A program made the position numbers and the translations under genes. A model generated the notes under the pieces. The model saw only the letters and a program-made list of their open reading frames with translations. It had not been told where the DNA came from and did not search any database. From contig JAPLIB010000153.1 in assembly GCA_026389335.1 (NCBI GenBank), positions 1 to 64,000 of the forward strand: a DNA stretch of 64,000 bases, read 5' to 3'. How positions within the stretch are numbered: the stretch's first letter is position 1; each line of letters starts with the position of its first letter. This DNA comes from Cyanobacteriota bacterium. Lineage in GTDB: Bacteria; Cyanobacteriota; Cyanobacteriia; PCC-6307; Cyanobiaceae. Shown here in pieces: positions 44,229 to 54,023 of the stretch.

Positions 44229-44717
44229 TCAGGTGCATCCCTGCACGGAGATGCGGTAGCTGAAGCCGATGGCCGCGGGCTGGCTGCTGGAGCCCACCCG
44301 GAAGTTCATCAGGTTGGTGCGCTTGCCCGGAACGGCGAGGAACGGACCGAACATGCGGCCGCTGCCCGGTTCAAAGGTGGGGGTTTCATTGATCACCTGC
44401 AGGCTGCTGCCATCGGTGAAGCGCATGAAGCCGGACACCGGGAAACTGGCCCGCTCGCTGGAGGCGGAGGTGAAGAAGAAGCGATAGCTGCGGAAGGTCT
44501 TGTCGACGATGAAATCCGTGTTCCAGTTGGTGCGCCCCAGCAGGCGATCGGGGCCGATGCGCTTGGACACCACCGGCTGACCACCGCCACCGAGGGGCAT
44601 CAGGAAACGGCACTTCTCCTGGGCCTGCGCCGCGGGAATCCCCCAGCTCAGCAGGGCGGAGGCCGCCAGAGCACCGGCAACGCGGAGGGGAGCAATCAAA
44701 GCGAACAATGGGGTCAT
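44229..44717 (-). CDS. Small exported protein, unknown
   Basis: 162 aa from ATG 44717. Signal peptide core GALAASALLSWGIPAAQAQ with AQA cleavage. The mature chain begins EKCRFLMPLGGGGQPVV and ends SVQGCT, with the two Cys far apart, possibly one disulfide joining the ends of a beta-rich domain (FRSYRFFFTS, FPVSGFMRFTDG). Lies between the RluA-like gene and the regulator gene, same strand. Function unknown. Confidence 0.72.
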   Translation of the reverse strand: MTPLFALIAPLRVAGALAASALLSWGIPAAQAQEKCRFLMPLGGGGQPVVSKRIGPDRLLGRTNWNTDFIVDKTFRSYRFFFTSASSERASFPVSGFMRFTDGSSLQVINETPTFEPGSGRMFGPFLAVPGKRTNLMNFRVGSSSQPAAIGFSYRISVQGCT

Positions 44718-44926
44718 CGGGGCAAGGGGAGCTGGGGAAGAAGCAGGAGCCGATCCATGGTGGCAAGCCACATCACGGGATTCCAGGCAGAACAACGACA
44801 GGCCATCCGGCGCCAAGCACCGTCACTCTGACCTTCAGGCCCCAGCCGCCACGAGGCCTACCGCCACGAGCGAGAGACCGCGGCCACGGTTGCCAATAGC
44901 CAGGTTGCCAGCGGCCAGGACGGCCT

Positions 44927-45733
44927 TCAGTCCACCAGCCCGTGTTCAAGCGCAAAGCGCACCAGTTCGGTGCGGCTGGCGGTGCCGGTCTTGATGAACA
45001 GGCGACTCACATATTTCTCGACATTGCGGATCGAGGTTTCCAGCCGCCGGGCGATCTCCTTGTTCATCATCCCTTCCGCCACCAGCTGCAGCACACTGGC
45101 CTCCCGCGGGGTGAAGTCCAGCTTCACATCGGCCACGGGCTTTCTGGAGCCACCGGTGCCGAGCATCGAGCGGATCTCGGTGATCTGTTTGGCCATCGCG
45201 CCGATGTCGGCATCGGCGAAGCGGGCCGCTTCCGCCAGCAGCCGGTCCTGGCGCCGCACCACATTGCGCACCCGCGCCACCAGTTCATCGGGATCGAAGG
45301 GCTTGGGGATGTAGTCGTCCGCACCGGCCTGGAAACCGGAGATGCGATCGGCGGTCATGCCCTTGGCGGTGAGAAAGATCACCGGCGTGCCGCCGAGACG
45401 CTCATCAGCCCGCAGGCGCTTGAGCAGGCCATAGCCATCGCAGCGGGGCATCATCACGTCGGTGATGACCACATCGGGCAGCAACTCCTGGGCCGCCGTC
45501 CAGCCCTCTTCGCCGTCATTGGCGGTGCTGACGTGGAAGCCCTCGTCCTCCAGATAGGTCTTGACGGCGATGCGCAGGCCGGGTTCGTCATCCACCAGCA
45601 GCAGCCGCACCGGCAGCTTGGCGACCTCCTCGGCGGCAGAGCTGCTGGCATCAGCGGCAGGGCTGGCCGCAGGATTGACGGGGTTGTTGGCGTTGAACGC
45701 GGCGTTGACACCGGCCATGGATTCACTGCTCAT
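44927..45733 (-). CDS. Ycf29/Rre1-like NarL-family response regulator
   Basis: 268 aa. After about 40 Ala/Asn-rich residues comes a receiver (RLLLVDDEPGLRIAVKTYLEDEG, phospho-Asp in VVITDVMMPR, Lys in PKPFDPDELV) and a linker ending in a LuxR-type HTH (LTPREASVLQLVAEGMMNKEIARRL style: FTPREASVLQLVAEGMMNKEIA, RNVEKYVSRLFIKTG). This long-linker form matches cyanobacterial Ycf29/Rre1 regulators, linked to stress and light responses with Hik partners. No histidine kinase adjoins. Confidence 0.88.
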   Translation of the reverse strand: MSSESMAGVNAAFNANNPVNPAASPAADASSSAAEEVAKLPVRLLLVDDEPGLRIAVKTYLEDEGFHVSTANDGEEGWTAAQELLPDVVITDVMMPRCDGYGLLKRLRADERLGGTPVIFLTAKGMTADRISGFQAGADDYIPKPFDPDELVARVRNVVRRQDRLLAEAARFADADIGAMAKQITEIRSMLGTGGSRKPVADVKLDFTPREASVLQLVAEGMMNKEIARRLETSIRNVEKYVSRLFIKTGTASRTELVRFALEHGLVD

Positions 45734-45838
45734 GGCGAGAATCTATCCAGGTTTGCCAGCCCAGACCCGCGTTGGTCAGATCCGAGTCCTCTGGGCCGAC
45801 TCGAAATCCCTTCAGGTCCGTGATCCGGATCGGCAAGC

Positions 45839-46426
45839 TCAGCGCCGCGGCACCACCAGCACCTCTTCCCGTTCGATCAGCCGGCCGCTGTAGCCCAGGG
45901 AGCGGGCCAGGGGCCCGAGCGTGGCGGGATCCTTGCCCGCCTGGGCCGGCACACACACCGCCCACCAGATCAGATGGTCGAGGCGATTGGCCGGGGTGAT
46001 CGACCCACCGGGGTTCAGTTCCCGCACGATCAGGCGCGTGGCGGTGCCGGTGACCCGCATCGGCCCCGTGGGGCTGCAACGGATCTTGTCGGTGGCGATC
46101 GTGATTCGATCCGGCTGCTCCTGCCAGATCTGCACACTCCAGTTATCGGGCATCCGCGGATCGGCCTTGACGCCGTACACCCCGATCGACTGGGGCCCCT
46201 CGCGGCTGATCCACTCCTGCAGGATCACCAGATCCGCAGGCCGGGGCGGCTTGGCATCGTCGGGCAGGGGATTCTGAGCCGCCGCTGCGGGGCGCAGGCT
46301 GCCGGGCAGCAAGCCGCCGGGCAGCAAGGCCAGCGCCAGCATCAGGGCGGCCAGGGTGGCAGGCACCTGCGGAGCCAGCGGCCCCAGGCGGCATGTACGG
46401 AGGTGTGTACGAAGGAACGTCAGCAT
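45839..46426 (-). CDS. Exported protein of unknown function
   Basis: 195 aa from ATG 46426; an ATG at 46342 gives the better-placed signal peptide (MLALALLPGGLLPGSLRPAAAA). The mature region includes ADLVILQEWISREGPQSIGVYGVKAD, WSVQIWQEQPDRITIATDKIRC and WWAVCVPAQ, probably a beta-rich domain. Its start is 6 nt from the divergent cysteine desulfurase start, which makes the downstream start more likely. Function unknown. Confidence 0.7.
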   Translation of the reverse strand: MLTFLRTHLRTCRLGPLAPQVPATLAALMLALALLPGGLLPGSLRPAAAAQNPLPDDAKPPRPADLVILQEWISREGPQSIGVYGVKADPRMPDNWSVQIWQEQPDRITIATDKIRCSPTGPMRVTGTATRLIVRELNPGGSITPANRLDHLIWWAVCVPAQAGKDPATLGPLARSLGYSGRLIEREEVLVVPRR

Positions 46427-46432
46427 GGGTCC

Positions 46433-47575
46433 ATGCTCGCCTACCTCGATCACCACGCCACCACCGCCTGCGACGCCCGGGTGCTGGCGGCGATGGAACC
46501 CTGGTGGCGTCAGCAGTTCGCCAACCCCGCCAGTCGCCTCTACCGGACGGCGCTGGAGGCCGCTGCCGCCGTGGAGATCGCCCGCGGCCAGGTGGCCGCC
46601 GCCCTGCAGATGCCGACTGAAGCGGTGATCTTCACCAGCGGTGCCACCGAAGCCAACAACCTGGCCCTCAAAGGGGTCGCTGAAGCCGCCCTGGAACGCG
46701 GTGAGCCGCGCCGCGGCCTGATCACCCTCGCCACCGAACACCGGGCCGTGCTCGATCCGCTGGCCTGGCTGGACCGCCATGGGTTCCCTCTCACCGTGCT
46801 GCCGGTGCGATCCGATGGCCTGCTGGATCCCCAACGGCTGGCTGACGCCCTCAGTGCTGACACCCTGCTGGTGTCGGTGATGGCCGCCAACAACGAAATC
46901 GGCGTGCTGCAGGATCTGGCCGCCATCGGCGCCCTCTGCCGCCAGCACGGTGCCCTGTTCCACTGCGACGCCGCCCAGGCGGTGGGACACATCCCCCTGG
47001 CGATGGCCGCACTGGGCATCGACCTGCTCAGCCTCAGCGGCCACAAGCTCTATGGCCCCAAGGGTTGCGGGGCCCTGCTGCGCCGTGACGGCGTCGCCCT
47101 CGCCCCCCAGCAGCACGGCGGCAGCCAGGAAGGGGGCCTGCGGGCCGGCACCCTGGCGGTGCCCCTGCTGGTGGGTCTGGGGGCAGCGGTGGAGCTGGCC
47201 CTGGCGGACCAGGCCGAACGTGGTGCCCGGCTCACGGCCCTGCGGGATCGCCTCTGGGAAGGCCTGGAGCTGCTGGGGGGCGTGCAGCTCAACGGCCCGC
47301 AACGCCAGCGCCTGGGCCACAATCTCAATGTTTGCATCGCAGGCGTCGACGGCCAGCGGCTGCACCGGCTGCTGCGCGCTGAACTGGCGGTGAGCAGCGG
47401 CTCGGCCTGCAGTCAGGGCAGTCCCTCCCACGTGCTGGCAGCCCTCGGCCGCAGCCGCCTCCAGGCCGCCGCCTCGATCCGCTTCGGGCTGGGCCGCGAC
47501 ACCAGCGCCGCCGAGATCGATCGGGCCCTGGCGGCCGTGACCGCGGCCCTGGCCGAACTCCGGCAGCCCATCTAG
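46433..47575 (+). CDS. iscS: Cysteine desulfurase (IscS/NifS-type)
   Basis: 380 aa from ATG 46433. Class V aminotransferase: YLDHHATTACDARVL, TSGATEANNLALKG, DAAQAVGHIPL, PLP Lys in SLSGHKLYGPKGCGAL and the catalytic Cys loop SSGSACSQGSPSH. Provides sulfur for Fe-S clusters and tRNA thiolation. Single copy in the window and no isc/suf partners next to it; which paralog this is cannot be told. Confidence 0.95.
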   Translation: MLAYLDHHATTACDARVLAAMEPWWRQQFANPASRLYRTALEAAAAVEIARGQVAAALQMPTEAVIFTSGATEANNLALKGVAEAALERGEPRRGLITLATEHRAVLDPLAWLDRHGFPLTVLPVRSDGLLDPQRLADALSADTLLVSVMAANNEIGVLQDLAAIGALCRQHGALFHCDAAQAVGHIPLAMAALGIDLLSLSGHKLYGPKGCGALLRRDGVALAPQQHGGSQEGGLRAGTLAVPLLVGLGAAVELALADQAERGARLTALRDRLWEGLELLGGVQLNGPQRQRLGHNLNVCIAGVDGQRLHRLLRAELAVSSGSACSQGSPSHVLAALGRSRLQAAASIRFGLGRDTSAAEIDRALAAVTAALAELRQPI

Positions 47576-47600
47576 CTTTCAGCGATCCGCAGCCCCCGTC

Positions 47601-48440
47601 ATGACCGCCCCCTTCCCCGGTCGTGCGGCCCCCCGCCTCAACATCGGTGATGCCGTCCATGACGGCTGGCAGGCCTTCTGCCGCAGCCCAGGCGCCTTTG
47701 TGCTGTTCGCGCTGCTGCTCTGGGGCCTGCAGGTGTTGTTTCAGCTGCTGCAGGCCCGCATCGGGACCGCCGCAGCGCTCTCCGCCGATCCCGCCGATTG
47801 GCTTCTGGCCCTGGTGGGCCTGGTGGGCAGCCTCACCAGCTACTTCTGGGGCACGATCGGCATGGTGCGCGGCGCCCTGATGGGCCTCGAGGGCCGCCGC
47901 CCTCGCTTCGCCGACCTGATCCGCTGGGATGGCGGCGCCATCACCCGTCTGTTCTGGGCCGCGCTGCTGCTGGGGGCGCTGCTGTTGGCGGCGCTGGCGG
48001 CGATCACGGTGCTGCTGGGAGGGCCCCTTGGCCTCCTGACCGCCATGGCCGACGCCAGGGCCGGCAGCCTGTCACCAGGTCTGCAGCTGATGACCCTGGT
48101 CGTGGCCGTGCTGCTGCTGCTGCTGGTCGGCTTCTGGCTGGTGGGGCTGATCTATGTGAGCGTCAACCAGCAGTTTCAGGCCCAGATCTCGCTGACGGAA
48201 CGGCTGGGCCCCTGGGCCACGCTGCGACGCAGCCGCGCCCTGGTGGATCCCCACTGGCCGCTGCTGCTGCTGCTGGTGATCGTCGAGGCGCTGCTCAGCC
48301 TGCTGGGGGTGCTGGCCTGCTTCGTGGGCTTCTTCGTGGCCTGGCCCGTGGTGGTGTGTGTGTCCACCGCCGCCTATCGCCAGCTGCTGGCACTGGAAGC
48401 CGCGCCGCCGCCCTTACCCGAGGCCAACCGGGCCCCCTAA
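47601..48440 (+). CDS. Multi-pass membrane protein, DUF975-like
   Basis: 279 aa, about six hydrophobic helices. Residues 35-50, 68-86, 118-142, 158-185 and 215-255 are strongly hydrophobic, with a polar loop including WGTIGMVRGALMGLEGRRPRFADLI. The C-terminal half (LGPWATLRRSRALVDPHWPLLLLLV) recalls integral membrane proteins of the DUF975 type and the paralog-like gene at 54757. 25 nt after the cysteine desulfurase; convergent with DUF456 with a 4-nt overlap. Confidence 0.72.
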   Translation: MTAPFPGRAAPRLNIGDAVHDGWQAFCRSPGAFVLFALLLWGLQVLFQLLQARIGTAAALSADPADWLLALVGLVGSLTSYFWGTIGMVRGALMGLEGRRPRFADLIRWDGGAITRLFWAALLLGALLLAALAAITVLLGGPLGLLTAMADARAGSLSPGLQLMTLVVAVLLLLLVGFWLVGLIYVSVNQQFQAQISLTERLGPWATLRRSRALVDPHWPLLLLLVIVEALLSLLGVLACFVGFFVAWPVVVCVSTAAYRQLLALEAAPPPLPEANRAP

Positions 48441-49084
48441 CCCCAGCGAACACTCAGCAGCACAAAGCCCAGCACCCCGAGCAGCGCCAGCAGCACCTGG
48501 GCCAGCCGGCTGACCAACATGCCGGCCAGCACCGCCAGGCCCACCTGCAGGGAACGCTGCAAACGCTGCAGACCGAAGCGGCCCAGGGCGGTGGGGGCAC
48601 TCAGCAGTTCGCCCAGGCTGGCGCCGAGCAGAGGCCCCAGCAGGGCTCCCAGCAGCGGCCCGCCGATCGGCAGAGCTGGCAGCAAGCCCAACAGTCCAAC
48701 CACCAGACCGATGGCGGCACCGATGTAGGCCCAGCGGCTGGCCTGCAGCCGGGCGGCGCCGAGCAGCAGCCCCAGGGCCTCCGCCCCCCAGCCCAGCAGC
48801 AGAATCACAACGCCGAGCAGCAGCGTCGGCCAGGCCGTGGCCCAGCCCACCGCCGCCACCCAGAGCAAGGCACCAAGGGGCAACAGGGCCAGCCCGGGCA
48901 GCACCGGCAGCAGGGTGCCGGGAATCGCCAGCACCTGCACCAGCAGGGCTGCCCACCAGAGCAGATCACTGCGGGTCAGGTCCGCCATGCCCGTCAAGGC
49001 CAGTGGCGAGGACAGTGGCGAGGACAGCGGCGAAGACAGTGGCAAAGCCAACAGCAACGGCGAAGAGAGCAGAGCGAAGGTCAT
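48437..49084 (-). CDS. DUF456 membrane protein
   Basis: 215 aa from the ATG at 49084, which overlaps the rsmH stop (TGATG); a start at 48988 (MADLTRSD) is equally possible. Several hydrophobic helices with glycine-rich turns (LLGAARLQASRWAYIGAAIGLVVGLLGLLPALPIGGPLLGALLG) typical of DUF456. The first 33 residues contain a repeated SSPL motif from a 12-bp tandem repeat. Function unknown. Confidence 0.78.
   Translation of the reverse strand: MTFALLSSPLLLALPLSSPLSSPLSSPLALTGMADLTRSDLLWWAALLVQVLAIPGTLLPVLPGLALLPLGALLWVAAVGWATAWPTLLLGVVILLLGWGAEALGLLLGAARLQASRWAYIGAAIGLVVGLLGLLPALPIGGPLLGALLGPLLGASLGELLSAPTALGRFGLQRLQRSLQVGLAVLAGMLVSRLAQVLLALLGVLGFVLLSVRWG
49002..49049 (-). repeat. 12-bp tandem repeat, four units
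   Basis: Four 12-nt units of AGTGGCGAGGAC type, in frame in the N-terminal codons of the DUF456 gene (repeat SSPL), or directly upstream if translation starts at 48988. Confidence 0.75.
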
Positions 49085-49974
49085 CAACGGCGCCGGGCCA
49101 CTCGCAGTTTGGCGGAGCGGCTGCGGGGATTGGCCTCCGCCTCGGCCGCCTCGGCCACCAGGGGCTTGCGGGTGATCCGCTCCAAGCGGTCGTCGCTGAG
49201 GAAGGCGGTCTTGACGCGCCGATCCTCAAGTGAATGGAAGCTGATGATCGCCAGCAGGCCGCCGGGCAGCAGCCAGTCGGGGGCCCGCTGCAGCAGCCGA
49301 TCGAGCTGGCCGAGTTCGTCGTTGACGGCGATGCGCAGGGCCTGGAAGGTGCGGGTGGCGGGGTGAATGCGGCCGCGCCGGGCCGGAGGCGGGAAACAGC
49401 CGCCGATCACATAGGCCAGATCAGCGCTGCTGCGGTCGCTGCCGCTCCAGGGGCGCTCCGCCACCAGGCGCCGGGCGATGCGGCGCGACAGGCGCTCCTC
49501 TCCGTAGGCATAGATCAGGTCCGCCAGCTCGCTTTCCTGCAGCCGGTCGATCAGCTGCGCCGCCGTCTCACCGGCCTCCGGATTCATGCGCATATCGATC
49601 GGCCCATCGGCGCGGAAACTGAAGCCCCGGGCCGCCACCTCGAGCTGGGGGCTGCTGACCCCCAGATCCGCCAACACCCCCTGCAACGGCTGATCCGGGG
49701 TGTGGTCGCCGAAGCTGGTGGCCACGATCGTGACGCGATCGCCGTAAGGCGCCAGCTGCTCGGCGGCGGCGGCGCGGGCGGTGGGATCACGATCCAGGCC
49801 GATCAGCCGCAGCTGCGGATGGGCCGCCAACAGCAGGGCGCTGTGGCCGCCGCCGCCGAGGGTGGCATCGAGCAGCAGGGGCGACTCGCCGCCGGGTGGG
49901 AGCGGCAAGGCGGCGAAGGCGGCCAACACCTGGTCGGCGAGCACCGGGAGATGGGAATAGGAGGCGGAGTCCAT
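49084..49974 (-). CDS. rsmH: 16S rRNA (cytosine1402-N4)-methyltransferase RsmH (MraW)
   Basis: 296 aa. [13 protein letters not shown] (SAM site), [63 protein letters not shown] and [12 protein letters not shown]. Methylates C1402 N4 of 16S rRNA. C-terminal [10 protein letters not shown] is typical. Followed with TGATG coupling by the DUF456 gene. No mur or fts genes adjoin. Confidence 0.97.
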   Translation of the reverse strand: MDSASYSHLPVLADQVLAAFAALPLPPGGESPLLLDATLGGGGHSALLLAAHPQLRLIGLDRDPTARAAAAEQLAPYGDRVTIVATSFGDHTPDQPLQGVLADLGVSSPQLEVAARGFSFRADGPIDMRMNPEAGETAAQLIDRLQESELADLIYAYGEERLSRRIARRLVAERPWSGSDRSSADLAYVIGGCFPPPARRGRIHPATRTFQALRIAVNDELGQLDRLLQRAPDWLLPGGLLAIISFHSLEDRRVKTAFLSDDRLERITRKPLVAEAAEAEANPRSRSAKLRVARRR

Positions 49975-50085
49975 GGCTCTGTCCTAAACCCTGCCCCCTT
50001 CTTGATCCGTTGGCCGTCAGCTCCAGCAATCCGGGCCCAACCCCCACCGGGCGAGCCCAGGCGGCCTGATTGAAAGTGCCTGCCG

Positions 50086-50925
50086 TCAGCCCGCCGCAGC
50101 CAGCCAGGCCTCAAGGTCGCTGGGGCCCTCAAAATCAAGCAGGGCTTCCGCCAGGGTTTCCAGTTGCTCCAGCGGCAGGGCTCGGAGGCAGGCCTCCTGC
50201 TTGGGACTGAGCTGGCCGCAGCGGCGACGAAGCAGGCGGAGGGCCATCTCCAGCTCGCCCTCCTGGCGGCCTTCCAGACGACCCTGCCCAAAGATCTCGA
50301 GGTACGCCACGCTCTGGGTGAAATCCTCAAGGGTGATGCCGCCCATGGCGCAGAGCTCCTCTAGTGATCGTCCGTTGAATATTGTGACAACGATAGCGGC
50401 GATTACATCCGTCAAGGCACGGGCATCCGTCGTGCCGGCCACTTGCTTGCGAATGGCGGCACTGCTGGCCGGCACCTGCTCCTCCGGCTGCACCAGGAGC
50501 GCCAGGGCGCGGAGCAATGGCGGTGCCGTGGGGTCGGCAGCGGCAGGCTGCAACTCGATCCAGTGCACCCGCTCCCGCAGAAACTCCGCCACCGCCTGGG
50601 GCCGGCCGAAGTTGAGGTTCCGGTGGGGGCAGATCACCACCACCCGCCAGTGGTCGAGGCTGGCTTCCTGCTGCAGCCAGCGGCCGCACTCCGCATAGAG
50701 CCGCCGCAGGAAGGTCGGATCGGCGGCCATCTGCGCCTCCAGGATCACCGCCGGCTGCTGCGGCGGAGGCAGAAACAGCCCATCCAGCCGGTAGTCCCGC
50801 TCTTTGAGCACCGGTGCCGAGAAGCGGTATCCGCCGGCATCGGCCGGCAGGTCAGCCTGGAGCTGCAGGATCCAGTCGGGCTGGTTCTGGAACACCCAGT
50901 AGAAGAGCTTGTCGCTGACGCTCAC
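50086..50925 (-). CDS. Rpn-type PD-(D/E)xK nuclease/putative transposase-associated protein
   Basis: 279 aa from a GTG at 50925. N terminus SDKLFYWVFQNQPDWILQL and the core RLDGLFLPPPQQPAVILEAQM give the Asp and Glu-x-Gln of the DUF2887/Rpn nuclease family. The C terminus (LRLLRRRCGQLSPKQEACLRALPLEQLETLAEALLDF) matches DUF4351. Such genes are often multi-copy and horizontally moved. Between rsmH and ndhH on the opposite strand from ndhH. Confidence 0.85.
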   Translation of the reverse strand: MSVSDKLFYWVFQNQPDWILQLQADLPADAGGYRFSAPVLKERDYRLDGLFLPPPQQPAVILEAQMAADPTFLRRLYAECGRWLQQEASLDHWRVVVICPHRNLNFGRPQAVAEFLRERVHWIELQPAAADPTAPPLLRALALLVQPEEQVPASSAAIRKQVAGTTDARALTDVIAAIVVTIFNGRSLEELCAMGGITLEDFTQSVAYLEIFGQGRLEGRQEGELEMALRLLRRRCGQLSPKQEACLRALPLEQLETLAEALLDFEGPSDLEAWLAAAG

Positions 50926-51161
50926 AGCACCACACCCCAGCCCCAGACCGGACCCAGAATCTCACCCCTGGTACACGGGAACGGCTCCAGCCAGGACATC
51001 CGAGACCATCGCAATCCCGGCCAGCGGCCAGGCCCTGGGCCAGGACGGGCTGGCGCTGAAAGCAGCTGATGGGTTAGGAGTCCGAGTCGGAGTGCGACAC
51101 CAACCCTTCCGGCATCGGGACCTTCCTAAGATCCCCGCATCCATGAGCAGCCCACGGCCCC

Positions 51162-52346
51162 ATGACGCAGCTGGAAACGCGCACGGAGCCGATGGTGATC
51201 AACTTCGGTCCCCATCACCCCTCGATGCACGGGGTGCTGCGGCTGGTGGTCACCCTTGATGGCGAGGACGTGGTGGACTGCGAGCCGGTGATCGGCTACC
51301 TGCATCGCGGCATGGAGAAGATCGCCGAAAACCGCACCAGCGTGATGTACGTGCCGTACGTCAGCCGCATGGACTACGCCGCCGGCATGTTCTACGAGGC
51401 GATCGTGGTGAATGCGCCGGAACGGCTGGCCAACGTGCCGGTGCCGAAGCGGGCCAGCTACATCCGGGTGCTGATGCTGGAACTGAACCGCATCGCCAAT
51501 CACCTGCTCTGGCTTGGTCCTTTCCTGGCCGACGTGGGAGCTCAGACGCCATTTTTCTACATCTTCCGCGAACGGGAGATGATCTATGACCTCTGGGAAG
51601 CCGCCACCGGCCAACGCCTGATCAACAACAACTACTTCCGCATCGGCGGAGTGGCGGTGGATCTGCCCTATGGCTGGCTGGAAAAATGTGCGGACTTCTG
51701 TGATTGGTTCGGCCCCAAGATTGATGAATACGAGAAGCTGATCACCAACAACCCCATCTTCCGCAAGCGGGTTGAAGGGCTGGGGATTGTCAGCCGCGAA
51801 CAGGCGATCAACTGGAGCCTGTCGGGGCCGATGCTGCGTGCCTCCGGCGTGCCCTGGGATCTGCGCAAAGTGGATCACTACGAGTGCTACGACGACTTCG
51901 ACTGGAATGTGGCCTGGGAGAAGGAAGGCGACTGCTACGCCCGCTATCGGGTGCGGCTGCAGGAAATGCGCGAATCCCTGAAAATCCTGCGCCAGGCGAT
52001 CACGATGATTCCCGGCGGTCCCACCGAAAACCTCGAAGCCCGGCGCCTGGCCGAAGGTAAAGGCAGTGAGTGGTTCGGCTTTGACTATCAGTACGTGGCC
52101 AAAAAAGTGGCTCCCACCTTCAAGATTCCCTCTGGTGAGCTCTACACCCGGCTCGAGTCCGGCAAAGGTGAAATCGGCGTGCTGATCCAGGGCAATGACG
52201 ACGTCACCCCCTGGCGCTTCAAGATCCGCGCCGCCGACTTCAACAATCTCCAGATCCTGCCCCACATTCTCAAGGGAGCCAAGGTGGCCGACCTCATGCC
52301 GATCCTCGGCTCGATCGATGTGATCCTGGGGTCGGTGGATCGCTGA
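51162..52346 (+). CDS. ndhH: NDH-1 subunit NdhH (NuoD-like)
   Basis: 394 aa. 49-kDa-type subunit near the quinone-binding site: [46 protein letters not shown] and the C-terminal [17 protein letters not shown] style end ([18 protein letters not shown]). Not with the other ndh genes, as is usual in cyanobacteria. Single gene with no adjacent partner. Confidence 0.97.
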   Translation: MTQLETRTEPMVINFGPHHPSMHGVLRLVVTLDGEDVVDCEPVIGYLHRGMEKIAENRTSVMYVPYVSRMDYAAGMFYEAIVVNAPERLANVPVPKRASYIRVLMLELNRIANHLLWLGPFLADVGAQTPFFYIFREREMIYDLWEAATGQRLINNNYFRIGGVAVDLPYGWLEKCADFCDWFGPKIDEYEKLITNNPIFRKRVEGLGIVSREQAINWSLSGPMLRASGVPWDLRKVDHYECYDDFDWNVAWEKEGDCYARYRVRLQEMRESLKILRQAITMIPGGPTENLEARRLAEGKGSEWFGFDYQYVAKKVAPTFKIPSGELYTRLESGKGEIGVLIQGNDDVTPWRFKIRAADFNNLQILPHILKGAKVADLMPILGSIDVILGSVDR

Positions 52347-52652
52347 TTCAGCGTGATCGTTGCTGATCACTCGCACCTGGGGCGTTCCCTGACTTGTTGA
52401 TCATCAGGCCGGCGCTGCCGAAGGCCAACTTCCCGTGCTGGCATCAGCGGACTGGTCAGGGCCTCGGGAAGGGTCACTCCGCCAGGGAAGCCTCGACAGC
52501 AAAGACGCTGGGATCAGGGCAAACCACCCTGGCGTGAGCCGAGACTGCACCTGAAAGCACATCTGATCACAACTGGGCGCTGTAGATGCATATTCCAAGC
52601 AAATATGGGGCGAATCAGGGTGCTATCTTGGCCAGACCTTAACTAACAGGCC
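52347..52652. other. Intergenic, probable RTX-gene promoter region
   Basis: About 306 nt. A small hairpin (GTGATC, loop, GATCAC) lies just after ndhH without a T run. TATCTT at 52624-52629, in TGCTATCTT context, could be a -10 element for the downstream RTX gene. No gene seen. Confidence 0.35.
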
Positions 52653-54023
52653 ATGACTTCCGTCGTCGTCCCCCCCGTCATGGAAACGCCAAAGCGCCAG
52701 CCCCTGCCGGAACCAATCACAGCGAAGAAGCCCCCCGAACTGCTCAATTTGATCGGCACCGATGAAACCGATATCTTGTATGGCAACAGAAACAACAACG
52801 CTTACCTGGCCGGCTCGGGTGACGACCTGATCAATGGCTCTGCCGGCAATGACAGCCTCAGCGGTGGTTCTGGGATCGACACCCTGGATTATGGGGGAGT
52901 GAACGCCGATATCACCTTCTCCAGGGGTGGGGTAATCACAAAATCTGGTGGCATGGGCACTGACACCATCGCCGCTTTTGATATTGAAGTGATCAAGGGC
53001 AATGCCAATCGCATCAATACGATCGACGGAAGCGGAGGCACAACCGCCGCCATCAACGTTGATCTCTCAACCAATTCTCTTGAAATTACCGGATTACCCG
53101 TGATTGGCAGCGCCAAGCTGACGGTCGTCAACTTCAGCAATGTCAATGGCTCCGAGAACAATGATGTGATCATCGGCGATGACAAGAGCAATGTGATCAA
53201 CGGAGCCGGAGGCGACGACAGCATGTCCGGTGCTGGTGGTGACGACCGCTTCCTCGGATCAAGCGGTTCCGATGTCTACCGAGGCGGGACAGGCGCCGAC
53301 AGCCTCAGCTACGAAGACTTCGCTGGGGGCGTCACCCTCGTGCGTGGGGGCACGATCATCAAGACGAATGGCTCGATTGACACCATCGCCGATTTTTCCA
53401 TTGAAACCATCATCGGAACCAAGGGCGTGGTCAACACGATTGACGGCTCTACCGGGGTAACAGCTGCCCTCAACGTCGATCTCTCCAAGCAGAATGTCAC
53501 GATCACTGGCCTGCCGTTTATCGGCACCGCCGCCCTCACGGTAAAGAACTTTACCGATGTCAATGGATCCGAGAATGCCGATACGATCACCGGCGATAAA
53601 GGCAACAATCGATTGCTCGGCAATGCGGGCAATGACATCCTCACCGGCCTTGGTGGCAAGGACAACCTGACCGGTGGTGCAGGCAGCGATACCTTTGTAG
53701 TCGGCTATGGGGATTCTCTACTGAGCGGCTTCGACCAGATCACAGACCTGGCCATTGGTGTTGATTCCATCGATGGCAGGGCCGCAGCTGCAGTCAGCCG
53801 TGTCGGCAGCGCAACGAGCCTGAATGCCGTTGATCTCAGCAAAGTGCTGACCACAAGCAACTTCCTGGCCAATGGGGCTGCGGCCTTTGTGGTGAGCTCC
53901 ACTGGCGGAGATCGCACGTTCCTGGCCTTGAATGATTCCCAGATTGGCTTCCAGGCTGGCAAGGACCTGATGGTTGAAATCACCGGCTATACGGGAAGCC
54001 TCAGTGATCTTGTGATTATTTGA
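52653..54023 (+). CDS. RTX-like calcium-binding protein, duplicated
   Basis: 456 aa. No Sec signal; acidic Gly-Asp-rich nonapeptides (SGDDLINGSAGNDSLSGGSG, GNDILTGLGGKDNLTGGAGSD) typical of RTX proteins that bind calcium and are secreted by a type I system. A module of about 135 residues (53-190) recurs at about 190-325, including ITGLP.IG.A.LTV.NF..VNGSEN. The C-terminal part (FDQITDLAIGVDSIDG to SDLVII) resembles the uncleaved secretion end. No type I transporter gene is in the window. Confidence 0.88.
   Translation: MTSVVVPPVMETPKRQPLPEPITAKKPPELLNLIGTDETDILYGNRNNNAYLAGSGDDLINGSAGNDSLSGGSGIDTLDYGGVNADITFSRGGVITKSGGMGTDTIAAFDIEVIKGNANRINTIDGSGGTTAAINVDLSTNSLEITGLPVIGSAKLTVVNFSNVNGSENNDVIIGDDKSNVINGAGGDDSMSGAGGDDRFLGSSGSDVYRGGTGADSLSYEDFAGGVTLVRGGTIIKTNGSIDTIADFSIETIIGTKGVVNTIDGSTGVTAALNVDLSKQNVTITGLPFIGTAALTVKNFTDVNGSENADTITGDKGNNRLLGNAGNDILTGLGGKDNLTGGAGSDTFVVGYGDSLLSGFDQITDLAIGVDSIDGRAAAAVSRVGSATSLNAVDLSKVLTTSNFLANGAAAFVVSSTGGDRTFLALNDSQIGFQAGKDLMVEITGYTGSLSDLVII

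Noticed and set aside
49002-49049. CRISPR-like array
   Set aside because: Contiguous 12-nt units within a coding frame, without spacers.
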